Shown here one piece after another: positions 52,685-62,228 of a stretch of 64,000 nucleotides of DNA (its first letter is position 1; each line of letters starts with the position of its first letter). The position numbers and the translations under genes were made by a program. The DNA is from CAVROP01 sp050008495 (GTDB taxonomy: Bacteria; Acidobacteriota; Terriglobia; UBA7540): the NCBI GenBank assembly GCA_050008495.1, contig JBEKMN010000008.1, forward strand, positions 1-64,000. Direction: 5' to 3'. The notes below the pieces were generated by a model. That model did not search any database and was not told the DNA's origin. It worked only from the letters and a program-made list of their open reading frames with translations.

Positions 52685-55600
52685 CTACTGCACGGTCACC
52701 GGGATATTAAGCGTGTGGGTAACGGTGGCGCTATTGATCGTGCTGGTGCCCGTTACGGTGACAGTGTAACTTCCTGTAGGAGTACCAGGGCTGCTCGGAG
52801 GAGGCGTGCTGCTGCTACCGCCGCAGGCGACGAAACCTGCGGCCAGCATCGCAAAGACGAGCAAGCCGAAGGCCAGCTTCACCCGGCGATGCTTTCCCGC
52901 CGCGAACTGGAGGAGCAACCAACCAAACAACAGAACCCCCGCGCCCGGCAGAAACCAGCGCGGCCGGTTCGGCAGGCGCAACGCAGCGGATGGGGCCGTG
53001 GTGCCCACAGTCAACTGCGCGCCTGTGCCGCCCGGGGTAAGCGTGCTGGCAGTCAGGGTGCACGTGCTATAAGTCATCGTCGCTTGCAGCGCACAAGTGA
53101 TGCTCACCGTGCCGGTGAAACCATTGACGCCGCCTGCCGAAACGGTTGTGCTCCCGGACTGGCCCGGCGACGTAATCGTAAAGCTGGTCGGCGAGGCGCC
53201 CAAGCTAAAGTCGGGTGTGGCCGTGATGGTCACCGGAACCGCCGTCGAGGTTGAAGTCACGTAGTCCACATCGCCGCTGTATTTGGCAGTGATACTGGCG
53301 TTGGCCGTGAAGGATGTCGAGAGAGTCGCGGTCAGCGAAGCAGTGCCTGCGTACGAGCCTGCCGCGTAGGTGTAAGTCGGCGTGCCGCTGATCTGATTAC
53401 TTCCGTTGAAGAACGCCACAGTGCCGGATGGCGCGAGGCCCAGGCTGCTGGTGGTCACGATGGCAGTCAGGGTGACTGTCTCGCCGGATGTGACGGTTGA
53501 TAAAGAAGGCGTAACGCTGGTTGCGGTCGGAGCCTGGGCGATCGTAACCCCAACGGGGTTGGACGTGCTCGTATTGTAGCTGTTGTTCGGCGAGACTGGG
53601 TGCGGTTCGTAGTTGCCAACCAGGGAGTCGGTGCCCACTGGAAGTTGGATGAAAACATCTTCGGCGGTCCCTTGGCTGTTCAAGTTGTACGTCCCTGGCG
53701 TGTTACCCGAGGGCGCGCCCACGTCGACTGTGGGCGGCATGGCGCTCCCGTTGAGCGTCACCGTTACCTGCCCGGTAGGACATTGATAACTCAGATTCCC
53801 GGTGGTGCTGCTGAAGCAGAGATTACCCGTGCTGTTGGTCACATCCATGCGCAAAAAGTACTGACTGTAAAGGACGCCGGAACAGTTGAGGCTGTTTCCG
53901 TACACGAGAGAGCCTGTGGTGCCATACGTGATATTCCCGCTGCAATCATAGGTCCCTAGTTGCAGGATCGTCGTGCTGTTTTCCGGGGCCACGGTGACCT
54001 GGACCGGAGAAGAAGTGCTCGCCGCATGAGTTCCGTCGCCAGCATAACGCGCCGTTACGCCATAGGTTCCGCCAGGCAGCATCGTGGTGGACCCGGAGGC
54101 GGAGCCGTTGGACAAGGTCGCGAAGTCAATGCCGAGATTGCAGGGAGTCGACGTGCAAGAAGCGTTGTAGCCGGCCGGCCCGCCGAGCAGCGAGACATCG
54201 CCGGTGGAGGCTGAAGGATTGACGCCGACCGCGATGTTCACCGGCTGGCCATGCGGAATGCTAGACAACGTGTAACCCGCCGGCGGGGTGATCGTGAGTG
54301 TCGTCGTCGTGGGCGTGAAGCTCACCGTATTCCACTGCGAGACCAGGTTCGCCGCATTCACCGTGCCCAACCCGGTGGCCAGGTCATAACCGGCGTTAGT
54401 TGTCCAAGCCGCTTGACCGCTGTTGTTGACAAGGATGCCGTAACCGGTGCCGGCAACCGATTGATCGCTGCAGTTGGCAGAGTCAGCCACGCAAGCGACC
54501 GAGTTGTTGCCGGTCTGGGTGTCGTAGAAAACGCAGCTCGAACCACTGGCCGTGGGAGCCATGGCCGCGGTCGAGGCACAGCTCGCGCCGGCTTTCGCCG
54601 CCAGCGGGTACAAAACGTAGTTTGCAACCCCCTGTGGGCCGTACTTCTGGTTGACCAACGCCATGATGCCGCCGAAGACTTGCACGGCTACGGAGGTTCC
54701 CCCCACGCCGGAGAAATTCACCCCGCTCGCGGTTTCAACACAGGAGCTTTCGCCGGGCGTGCCCAAGTCGGCCTCACAAATCACATAGAAGCTATTGGTG
54801 TAGCCGTCGCCCGCATACAGGGAGAGGTCCGGCACATCCCGTTCTTGATCATTGGGCACCCCGGTTCCCGACTGCCATGAAGGTTTGGAGTATCCGGAAA
54901 CGCACTCTATCTCCTCTCCTTCCGCAGTTTCGATGGTGGTGGATGAGGAACAGTTGCTTTCTCCCCCGCCTCCGCCGGCCAGGTCCGAGCCCGTGTCGGA
55001 AACCCCAGCCAAGCAGCCGTTCACGTTACCGGTATTCGCGCAAGTATCATTCCAGGCCATTTCGGGAATGTACGACATGGCGGAGGACAGGGTGGTCGAG
55101 TTGTTTGTCGAGGACCAGTAGGTAGACCAGGTGTTCACATCGTTGAAGTCCGTCCCGCCCACCGCAACGTTAAACGGCGTGGAAGCGTTTCCGACCACGT
55201 TCAAGCCGTATTGCGCCGCACCAACGCCCGTCAACGCAAAGATGTCGCAAGCCGCGGAGCCCTCGTCGCCCGACGCCTCGAGTATGCTAATTCCCTGCGC
55301 CGCACCCTGTTCCCACAAGGTGCTGTAAAAAGCATTGCCGCCGTTTCCGAGCGCGGCCTCGCAACCACCGTAGCTCTCCGTCATAACCGGGGCCAGGTTG
55401 TTGTCAATGATGTAAAGGGCAGAGAGATCAATGCCCTCGGTAACCTCGGTGGACTCCGAAACAACGAAGGCAATGGTGGCAGATGGCGCAATCGCGCCGC
55501 TCCATTCGATGTCGGTGTCCGATTCAGTCTCGTCTCCCGAAACCGAAGGCGGGATGATCCCCGGGTCGGGGCCATTCACGCAGATGCCGAGCGGAATATT

Positions 55601-56527
55601 GAACGAACTGCCGTTGACTAAAGGCGCGGGAACAGCGGGGCATGGGGAGTTGGCCGCCGGGGACTGCTGCTTGAGTCCAAACAGGCTTCGGAAGTCGGCC
55701 ACATCCTGGGGGTTGATGTTGGTCTCACCCACCACGGCGATCGTCTGCCCCGTGCCGCCAGTGAAGGAACTCCAGCTCGGAATATTGTAAATCGTGGCGA
55801 AATCCGCCGGCCCAAGGGCGTAGTAGGTCACGCCGCTGCTGGTGACCGTGAGCGATGGCTTCACCTGCCCGGTGGATTTCGATTTGGTATAGGCAGCAAG
55901 GCCGTGGTGCATTGGCTTCTTGGGGAAATTGTTCAGCGAGGCAAAACCCGCCACCACGGGCGCGAGGGCGGCGGGAATCTGCGGATCGCTGGCGTTGGCC
56001 CAATGCTCTTCGCCGTTCACCACATACTTATGGATCTCGGTATGAAGGGCCTGCCGCACCGCGCCCGCCGTGCCGGAGAACTCAATCACCGTGCGGCCCG
56101 CTGCCACACGATTGACTTGGAAGCCTTGCGACGTGAGCCAATCCGTCACCGCCTGAATATCGGCATCGGCAGGGCCGAACTGCCGGCCAAACAGCTCGGG
56201 AGTGAGCCACATGTGATAGTTGGGGGACGACTTGGTTTGCTGTGCGTCCAGAATTTTCCGCAGCGCGGTTTCCTGCTCAGTCGAGCGCTTCAAGACCAGC
56301 AACATGCGTTCCGTCGCCAGGTTATCGGGCGCCGCCCCTTGGTCGAATTCAGGACGCGCCAATGGGTGAGTGTTCCCCCGCAGTGTAACCCGGTTCTCAG
56401 GGTCCACAGCCTGCGTCACGCGCGCCGGCACGACGTCCCTCTGTTGCCCTTTAGACATTAAACTGAATGAAACAACCAGTGCGCATACCAATGTCGCTCG
56501 TAAGCTTACAGCCCGTGGCTTCCTCAT
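52685..56527 (-). CDS. Pro-kumamolisin S53 family peptidase with Ig-like repeats and C-terminal membrane segments
   Basis: This 1280-residue protein has a signal peptide (TLVCALVVSFSLMSKG), a pro-kumamolisin activation domain (about 60-200) and a sedolisin catalytic domain. The acidic motif ESDTDIEW lies near residue 334 and GGTSVAV near 608, corresponding to the E/D and Ser of the S53 triad. Several Ig-like beta repeats (TVTSGETVTLTAIV) follow. Two hydrophobic segments near 1190-1206 and 1216-1235, and a CGGSSSTPPP lipobox-like stretch, mark the end. S53 enzymes are acid-active endopeptidases. It is probably cell-surface anchored and degrades proteins in acidic soil. Confidence 0.92.
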   Translation of the reverse strand: MRKPRAVSLRATLVCALVVSFSLMSKGQQRDVVPARVTQAVDPENRVTLRGNTHPLARPEFDQGAAPDNLATERMLLVLKRSTEQETALRKILDAQQTKSSPNYHMWLTPELFGRQFGPADADIQAVTDWLTSQGFQVNRVAAGRTVIEFSGTAGAVRQALHTEIHKYVVNGEEHWANASDPQIPAALAPVVAGFASLNNFPKKPMHHGLAAYTKSKSTGQVKPSLTVTSSGVTYYALGPADFATIYNIPSWSSFTGGTGQTIAVVGETNINPQDVADFRSLFGLKQQSPAANSPCPAVPAPLVNGSSFNIPLGICVNGPDPGIIPPSVSGDETESDTDIEWSGAIAPSATIAFVVSESTEVTEGIDLSALYIIDNNLAPVMTESYGGCEAALGNGGNAFYSTLWEQGAAQGISILEASGDEGSAACDIFALTGVGAAQYGLNVVGNASTPFNVAVGGTDFNDVNTWSTYWSSTNNSTTLSSAMSYIPEMAWNDTCANTGNVNGCLAGVSDTGSDLAGGGGGESNCSSSTTIETAEGEEIECVSGYSKPSWQSGTGVPNDQERDVPDLSLYAGDGYTNSFYVICEADLGTPGESSCVETASGVNFSGVGGTSVAVQVFGGIMALVNQKYGPQGVANYVLYPLAAKAGASCASTAAMAPTASGSSCVFYDTQTGNNSVACVADSANCSDQSVAGTGYGILVNNSGQAAWTTNAGYDLATGLGTVNAANLVSQWNTVSFTPTTTTLTITPPAGYTLSSIPHGQPVNIAVGVNPSASTGDVSLLGGPAGYNASCTSTPCNLGIDFATLSNGSASGSTTMLPGGTYGVTARYAGDGTHAASTSSPVQVTVAPENSTTILQLGTYDCSGNITYGTTGSLVYGNSLNCSGVLYSQYFLRMDVTNSTGNLCFSSTTGNLSYQCPTGQVTVTLNGSAMPPTVDVGAPSGNTPGTYNLNSQGTAEDVFIQLPVGTDSLVGNYEPHPVSPNNSYNTSTSNPVGVTIAQAPTATSVTPSLSTVTSGETVTLTAIVTTSSLGLAPSGTVAFFNGSNQISGTPTYTYAAGSYAGTASLTATLSTSFTANASITAKYSGDVDYVTSTSTAVPVTITATPDFSLGASPTSFTITSPGQSGSTTVSAGGVNGFTGTVSITCALQATMTYSTCTLTASTLTPGGTGAQLTVGTTAPSAALRLPNRPRWFLPGAGVLLFGWLLLQFAAGKHRRVKLAFGLLVFAMLAAGFVACGGSSSTPPPSSPGTPTGSYTVTVTGTSTINSATVTHTLNIPVTVQ

Positions 56528-56981
56528 GCTTCCTCCCGTGACCCATCTTGTCAGTTTCGACCTTTTAGCGCTGTTCTGCGGCCGGATTACTCACAGCCCC
56601 CAATGATCTACTGAAGGTGCCTAGCATTGTAAAGGATTTCAGCCCGATACACTAACTTTTCACGGCTCCCTCTTTCGGGATTCCCGTCGCACCTGCGAAA
56701 AGTTCCAAAAATCGGTTCAGCTTCGGGAAACCTGTCCCCAGTATTGATGCAGAATCTTCGCGCCGAGGTTTCCGCAGGCGGGAGGGCAGGTGGGCAGGTC
56801 GGCAGATGGGAATACTCGTTGCTTTGAGATGCGCGTTACCGCAAACACTCCGAGGGAGCGAGTTGTAGTTCTGCCTTCTGCCTTCTGCCTTCTGCCTTCT
56901 GCCTTCTGCCTTCTGCCTTCTGCCTTCTGCCTTCTGCTTTCTGCTTTCTGCTTTCCTTCTCCGTGCTATTATCTTACGCGC
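56528..56981. other. 454-bp intergenic region: leftward promoter candidate and heptad tract
   Basis: A possible leftward promoter for the S53 gene has TACAAT at 56631-56626 with a weak TTAGTG 18 bases upstream. A short GGCAGGTG-type tract (56784-56810) and a 12-unit heptad tract (56871-56954) follow. Open frames across the heptads (such as 56652-57044 on the minus strand) are artefacts of the repeat. Confidence 0.5.
56871..56954 (+). repeat. Twelve-unit heptad tandem repeat (CTGCCTT x9, CTGCTTT x3)
   Basis: Nine perfect CTGCCTT units are followed by three CTGCTTT units, 84 bases without interruption. It ends 27 bases before the start of the oxidoreductase fusion gene. No reverse-complement arm was found nearby. 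Confidence 0.9.
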
Positions 56982-59345
56982 ATGCCCGAACAGCCTTATC
57001 CTCGCATAGCAACTTTTCACACGGCGCTGGAATTGGCGAACCATCTCAAGCGGCTGGGATGGGACCTGCCTGTGGACGAGGCGATTCTCTGCGCCCCGGC
57101 TTCGCCGCTCGCCGCCCCTATTGTGGTGCCCTGGCTGAAGGGAGAGCGCCGCGTCGGAAACCGCTTTGCCGTGCAGCCCATGGAAGGCTGGGACGCCCAG
57201 CCGGATGGTGCACCTTCGGACCTAACCCGCCGGCGCTGGATGCGGTTCGCAGTGAGCGGCGCCAAACTGCTCTGGGGATGCGAAGCCGTGGCGGTGCTTC
57301 CCGAAGCGCGGGCCAACCCACGCCAATTGCTTTTGAACGAGCGAACCGCCCCCGCACTTGCGGAGTTGCGCCGCCAGATGATCGAGGCCCACCGCGAGCG
57401 CTTTGGCGAGACCGGCGACCTTATCATCGGCCTGCAACTTACGCACTCCGGACGTTTCTGCCGGCCGCGCGAGGAAGCCCGTTTGGAGCCGATCATCGCC
57501 TATCACCATCCGATTCTGGATATCAAGTACCCAGCCTGCGTCAACGTGCCGGCGGTTTCTGACGAGGAACTCATCCGCATCGTAGGGGCGTTCGGCCGGG
57601 CAGCGCGTTTGGCCCAAGAGAGCGGCTTTGATTTTGTAGACCTGAAGCACTGCCACGGCTACCTCGGGCACGAACTCTTGGGCGCTTATCATCGCGCCGG
57701 TCCCTATGGGGGCTCGTTTGACAATCGCACCCGCTTTCTGCGCGGGCTGGTGGATGCCGTTCGCTCCTCGGCCCCCGGGCTCGAGATCGGCGTCCGTCTG
57801 AGCGCCTATGACTCGGTTCCGTTCGTGCCGGATGCTCAAACGAAGCGGGGTGTACCGGCCAGTACTCCCGGCCAACAGCCCTATACCTGGGGCTTTGGAG
57901 TCGACGCGCAAAACCCGGTTCGCTCCGACCTTGGGGAGGCGAGGCGTGTGCTGACTCTCCTGAGTTCATTGAATGTGCATCTGGTGAACATCAGCGCCGG
58001 CAGCCCCTATTACTCCCCGCATTTGCAGCGACCCGCCCTGTTCCCGCCGTGCGACGCTTATCTGCCTCCCGAAGACCCGCTCCAGGGGGCGGTCCGGATG
58101 TGGGCCGCGGCTGCGGAATTGAAGGCGTCCGTACCCGAGTTGGTTTTTGTTTCCTCAGGCGGAACGTATCTGCAAGACTACCTCCCGCACTTCGCGCAAG
58201 CGGTGGTGAGGGCGGGATGGACGGATTTCGTCGGCTTGGGCCGGATGATGCTGCCCTACCCGGAGTTCCCTGCTGACGTCCTTGAGAAAGGCCGGCTGGA
58301 TCGAAAGAAAATCTGCCGAACGTTCAGCGACTGCACCAATGGCCCGCGGCAGGGGCTCGTCTCGGGATGTTATCCGCTCGACCCATTCTACAAAGGGCGT
58401 CCGGAGGCAAAGGAACTACAAGCGAAGAAAGCACAACTTGCCAAACCTCCAGCGGCCGGGGGGCAAACTCCTCAGCCCCCGCGCCCAGCCGCCCGAAAGG
58501 CCGAGGAACGGATTGCTGCGGCGGCGGGAGCTCAACCCGTGGCTCTCATCACCGGCGCTTCGCGCGGAATCGGGCGCGGCATCGCGATAGAGCTGGCGCG
58601 TCTGGGTTTCTGCGTTGCCATCAACTACGTCCAAAGCCACGAGTCGGCCATCGAAGCCGCAGCGCTGTGCGAGCAGGCAGCGCTTGAAAGCACACCCGCC
58701 GCCCCGAAGAACAGCGTTTCGCCGCGCTTCGGAGTTTTCCGCGCGGATATCTCAAACGCCTCGGATCGCGCGGGCCTGTTGCAAGCGGTTCAAGAACGCT
58801 TCGGTTGGGTCGATCTCCTGGTTAACAACGCCGGTGTAGCCCCGCAGGCGAGACTCGATTTACTACAAGCCGGCGAAGAGAGTTTTGACCGGCTGATGAA
58901 CACCAATGTGCGCGGGCCTTATTTCCTCACCCAGGCGCTGGCGAATATCTGGATTCGAGGTTTAGGCGCGAGGCCGCAGAAAAGCCGCAGGCCGAAGATC
59001 GTCAACATCTCTTCTGTCTCCGCCTATGCCCCCAGCGTGAACCGCGGGGATTATTGCATGAGCAAGGCCGCGCTCTCCATGATGACGCAACTCTTTGCCA
59101 CGCGCCTGGCCGAGTACGGAATCAACGTGTACGAGATCCGCCCTGGGATTGTGCTTACGGACATGACAGGCCCTGTGAAAGAGAAGTACGATGCCATGAT
59201 TGCCGGAGGCTTGATGCCCCTCGCTCGATGGGGGACGCCGGAGGATGTGGGCCGCGCCGTGGCCGCCATCGCCGAGGGCCGTTTGCCCTATTCCACCGGG
59301 GAAGTCATCAACGTGGACGGCGGCTTTCACGTGCGGCGGCTCTAA
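56982..59345 (+). CDS. Fusion of an old-yellow-enzyme-type flavin oxidoreductase and a short-chain dehydrogenase
   Basis: From the ATG at 56982 the protein is 787 residues. The N-terminal part (1-480) is a TIM-barrel NADH:flavin oxidoreductase (RFAVQPMEGWDAQ, QLTHSGRFCRP, HCHGYLGHELLGAYHRAGPYGGS). A Pro/Ala linker (about 480-515) leads to an NAD(P)-binding SDR domain with GASRGIGRG (525-533), NNAGVAP and the catalytic Tyr691-x-x-x-Lys695. The OYE domain lacks the C-terminal 4Fe-4S/FAD part of DCR-type enzymes. The two activities could reduce a double bond and a keto group of one substrate in sequence. The next gene, GH88-like, starts 67 bases downstream. Confidence 0.9.
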   Translation: MPEQPYPRIATFHTALELANHLKRLGWDLPVDEAILCAPASPLAAPIVVPWLKGERRVGNRFAVQPMEGWDAQPDGAPSDLTRRRWMRFAVSGAKLLWGCEAVAVLPEARANPRQLLLNERTAPALAELRRQMIEAHRERFGETGDLIIGLQLTHSGRFCRPREEARLEPIIAYHHPILDIKYPACVNVPAVSDEELIRIVGAFGRAARLAQESGFDFVDLKHCHGYLGHELLGAYHRAGPYGGSFDNRTRFLRGLVDAVRSSAPGLEIGVRLSAYDSVPFVPDAQTKRGVPASTPGQQPYTWGFGVDAQNPVRSDLGEARRVLTLLSSLNVHLVNISAGSPYYSPHLQRPALFPPCDAYLPPEDPLQGAVRMWAAAAELKASVPELVFVSSGGTYLQDYLPHFAQAVVRAGWTDFVGLGRMMLPYPEFPADVLEKGRLDRKKICRTFSDCTNGPRQGLVSGCYPLDPFYKGRPEAKELQAKKAQLAKPPAAGGQTPQPPRPAARKAEERIAAAAGAQPVALITGASRGIGRGIAIELARLGFCVAINYVQSHESAIEAAALCEQAALESTPAAPKNSVSPRFGVFRADISNASDRAGLLQAVQERFGWVDLLVNNAGVAPQARLDLLQAGEESFDRLMNTNVRGPYFLTQALANIWIRGLGARPQKSRRPKIVNISSVSAYAPSVNRGDYCMSKAALSMMTQLFATRLAEYGINVYEIRPGIVLTDMTGPVKEKYDAMIAGGLMPLARWGTPEDVGRAVAAIAEGRLPYSTGEVINVDGGFHVRRL

Positions 59346-59412
59346 TCGGCCATCGGGCAATCCTCGTGGTTGCACGGCGGGCGGTTCCGAGGGCCGCGCC
59401 TACGAATCCACC

Positions 59413-60795
59413 ATGATCCGCATCAATACAGAACTTACACTTGAAAATCTGCGGCCTCGAATCGAACGGCTCTTCGAAGTGTCCGCCGGAAAAATCCGCG
59501 CCATCGAAAAGACCTTCGACGCGGCGCACGGTTCACCCGTCTTTACAATCCAGGGCGTCTACTCGGCGCGCGAATGGACTGATTGGACGCAGGGCTTCCT
59601 GTACGGTTCCGCACTCCTCCAGTACGACGCCACGGGCGATGGGTGGTTCCTCGACTACGGACGCCGCAACACCCTGGAGCGCATGACCCCGCACCTCACC
59701 CACACCGGCGTGCACGATCACGGGTTCAACTGCGTCAGCTCCTACGGCAACCTGCTGCGCCTCGCTTCCGAAGGAAAGTTCGCGGCCGGCCCGGACGAAC
59801 GCCGCTTTTACGCCCTGGCGCTGAAGGTGAGCGGCGCCGTGCAGGCGTCACGGTGGTCCCCAATCCACGACGGCCGGGGCTTCGTCTATTCTTTCAACGG
59901 CCCGCACTCGCTCTTTGCGGACACCATCCGCTCCCTGCGCTCACTGGCTCTTGCGCACCGCCTGGGACATGTGCTGGCGGGCGAGAATGACCGGCACATT
60001 TCGCTCTTCGAGCGCCTCGTGCATCATGCCGCGGTGACGGCGGAGTTTTCCGTCTATTACGGTGAAGGTCGCGACGTGTACGACGTGCGCGGGCGCGTGG
60101 CGCATGAGTCGATTTTCAACATGAACAACGGCCTTTACCGTTGCCCCGCGACCCAGCAGGGATATTCGCCGTTCACCACCTGGACGCGCGGCTTGGCTTG
60201 GATCATGTGCGGCTACGCGGAAGAACTCGAGTTTCTCCAGACGCTTTCCGAGGAGGAATTAGAACCGCTGGGCGGACGTGAAAAGGTTCAAAGCATGATG
60301 CTCCGCGCCGGTCAAGCAACTTGCGACTACTATCTTGAGCAAGCCGCGCAAGACGGCATCCCCTACTGGGATACCGGCGCGCCGCAACTCGCGAAGTTGG
60401 GAGACTGGGGCAATAAGCCTAGCGATCCGTTCAACGACTTCGAGCCGGTGGATAGTTCAGCCGCAGCCATTGCCGCTCAGGGACTCTGGCGCCTGGGGAA
60501 TTATCTTCGATCACGGCCCGAAGACGCTGAGCCGGGAAATCGCTATAGGCTAGGCGCCCTAACCATTGCGAACACGCTGTTTAATGAGCCTTATCTTTCC
60601 ACCCCACCACAGCACCAGGGTTTGATCCTGCACAGCGTCTATCACCGCCCCCGCGGCTGGGACTACATCCCACGCGGCCGCCACAGCCCCTGCGGAGAGT
60701 CCTCCCTGTGGGGCGACTATCACGCTCGCGAATTGGCGCTCCTGCTGCTGCGCGAAGCAAAGGGCGAACCCTACCTGACCTTCTTCTCCGTTTAG
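59413..60795 (+). CDS. GH88-like unsaturated glucuronyl hydrolase
   Basis: From the ATG at 59413 this is a 460-residue protein with the (alpha/alpha)6-barrel pattern of GH88/GH105. Motifs match the family order: HDHGFNCVSSYGN near residues 98-110 (family HDxGF with the first catalytic Asp) and SPFTTWTRGLAWIMCGYAEE near 255-274. The second catalytic Asp motif of GH88 (DxMMN) is replaced by HESIFNMNNG. No signal peptide is seen, so it would act in the cytoplasm on imported unsaturated uronic disaccharides. It follows the OYE/SDR fusion, suggesting joint work on a sugar acid. Confidence 0.75.
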   Translation: MIRINTELTLENLRPRIERLFEVSAGKIRAIEKTFDAAHGSPVFTIQGVYSAREWTDWTQGFLYGSALLQYDATGDGWFLDYGRRNTLERMTPHLTHTGVHDHGFNCVSSYGNLLRLASEGKFAAGPDERRFYALALKVSGAVQASRWSPIHDGRGFVYSFNGPHSLFADTIRSLRSLALAHRLGHVLAGENDRHISLFERLVHHAAVTAEFSVYYGEGRDVYDVRGRVAHESIFNMNNGLYRCPATQQGYSPFTTWTRGLAWIMCGYAEELEFLQTLSEEELEPLGGREKVQSMMLRAGQATCDYYLEQAAQDGIPYWDTGAPQLAKLGDWGNKPSDPFNDFEPVDSSAAAIAAQGLWRLGNYLRSRPEDAEPGNRYRLGALTIANTLFNEPYLSTPPQHQGLILHSVYHRPRGWDYIPRGRHSPCGESSLWGDYHARELALLLLREAKGEPYLTFFSV

Positions 60796-60813
60796 CAGGC
60801 AACTGAAAAGGCC

Positions 60814-60882
60814 GTAGCGGCGGCTTTACGCCGCCACCGCACGTTGAAAAACGAAGACGTGGCGGGGTAAACCCGCCGCTAC
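60814..60882. repeat. 24-bp imperfect inverted repeat pair (GTAGCGGCGG...)
   Basis: GTAGCGGCGG-TTTAC-CCGCCAC type arms occupy 60814-60837 and, inverted, 60859-60882. Each arm is itself palindromic. It lies 18 bases after the GH88-like stop and may act as a transcript end. Confidence 0.75.
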
Positions 60883-61093
60883 ATACCACTGAACCAAGTC
60901 CGCACATCTTTTTACCGGCAGGCACGCAAACCTCAAACCTTGTGTAGCCGACTTTTTGCCCTTGCCTCTCCAGTCGAAAGCTTGACTTCGTTTTCGCAAA
61001 ATGCGCTGTTTTTCGCTCCATTTGGTGTCCGATTGGCGCTAATTGGCGCGCAAAACGCGTCTAATTCGCGGCCCATCAAGAATTTATGTCATT

Positions 61094-61213
61094 TGTTTTC
61101 AAGTACTTATTAGCTTCTTTCCCGTCGTTAACGTGTAACTTCCTTGTTTTCAGATACTTCTTAGCTTCGTTTCGAATGGGCTTGTGTGTTTTCAATGACA
61201 TACTGGCTTCGGT
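61094..61213 (-). repeat. Three diverged copies of the AACAAAGCGAGAATG...GAAAACA motif
   Basis: Copies lie on the minus strand at 61187-61213, 61145-61171 and 61094-61120. Each ends TGAAAACA, and each resembles the 36-bp direct repeat at 39825 and 40005; by eye the first matches 21 of 27 bases. Spacings are 42 and 51 bases, both multiples of three. Confidence 0.7.
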
Positions 61214-61681
61214 CGTATCATTTCTTATTTATGTTTAGTTCCCATTCTCGCCGAGTGCCGGGACCCTTCCGCCATCCCTTGCGCCGCGTGTCTAACCGGC
61301 CCTCGCCTACGACAATGTGTCCGCAACATAACCAACATTGTAGGCTATCATAGGTCCAAGGGTTTGTCAAGCGAAGAATGCATAAGAAGTGGGCGGACAT
61401 TCGTGAATCTCCTCGCCTTGCCTGCCCACACCACGCCAAGGAGGGTGACCACGACGAAATGTCGTTTGCCAGCCGCCCCTGGGCTTAAGCGCTCGCCAAA
61501 GATTACCCACCTTTGCTCACCAGATTTGGCCCACCCCAAGGGTTTGGCGAGGGCGGTCGTTTAGTTCTCACCACAGACTCTTCTTTTGACTTGAGCCACC
61601 TGGCCGCGGGTTTGGTCGAGCGGGGGAAGATCTCTTTCCAGTTTCAGCCAGTTCGGTAGTGGGCTTCTTTGAAAAAACTTG

Positions 61682-61945
61682 TTAATAGTCGCTCGGAGCC
61701 TTCTTTAGAACATACGGAGGAATGTCATTAAGGCCCTTATTCTCATGTCGGGAGGTGCCTATTAGTAGGTATCTCTTGTGGCCGCACACTTGGCAGCGAA
61801 AGAAGTAGTTACTGCCATCAATCGACTTATCGCGGCGGAGACCAGATTCGCTCTTGATATCGCCTTCTTCGATCTTTAGTTTGGCTTTGCAGTTCTCGCA
61901 TTCCACTTCACGAGACCACTTCTGCCCGCTCTTTACGGTTCTCAT
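61682..61945 (-). CDS. Small zinc-ribbon protein of unknown function
   Basis: The ATG at 61945 gives 87 residues with two Cys pairs, CENC (16-19) and CQVC (51-54), spaced as in a zinc ribbon, and otherwise charged sequence. An open frame extends 29 codons further upstream to 62032 and could be a longer start. The sequence is less GC-rich than its neighbours, suggesting acquisition by transfer or low expression. No family was recognised. Confidence 0.55.
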   Translation of the reverse strand: MRTVKSGQKWSREVECENCKAKLKIEEGDIKSESGLRRDKSIDGSNYFFRCQVCGHKRYLLIGTSRHENKGLNDIPPYVLKKAPSDY

Positions 61946-62228
61946 TAGGCCCCCCGTTAAAAGAGTATCACGCCATCGCTCTTTCTCCCTGTCGCTCTTC
62001 GCTTTCCCATAATGCCACAAGATCAGCCACACTCCAAAGGTGATCTGTTACCCCAGCAGCCATTGCCGGACTGGTTCGCAGGGTCCGGTGAATCTGAATG
62101 AATTTGTAGGCGAAATAATTGAGCGGGTAGCGCAGCGCGGCACAGCCGCAACCAAACAGGGCCGAGAGCGGTCGGTCGCATAGAATGTCGATGTGACCAG
62201 ACCCTCGTCCCCGAATGGCACGTCCGCG

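Larger units (their letters stand above)
60796..61681. other. 886-bp region without a confident gene
   Basis: It starts with a 24-bp inverted repeat pair (60814-60882). A diffuse AT-rich segment then carries three diverged copies of a 27-bp motif on the minus strand (61094-61213). These copies lie in one 42-codon reading frame, beginning MSLKTHKPIRNEAKKYLKT, with no recognisable homologue. The rest shows no structure I recognise. Confidence 0.5.

Noticed and set aside
56652..57044. Minus-strand open frame with repeated KAEGRRQ units
   Set aside because: The protein repeat is only the translation of the CTGCCTT heptads, whose 84-base length keeps frames open.
59245..59412. Upstream in-frame extension of the GH88-like gene
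   Set aside because: It overlaps the conserved SDR C-terminus in another frame. The ATG at 59413 begins the recognisable domain.
60581..61021. 146-codon minus-strand open frame after the GH88-like gene
   Set aside because: It runs through the palindromic repeat at 60814-60882 and into the GH88-like coding region, and has no recognisable motif.
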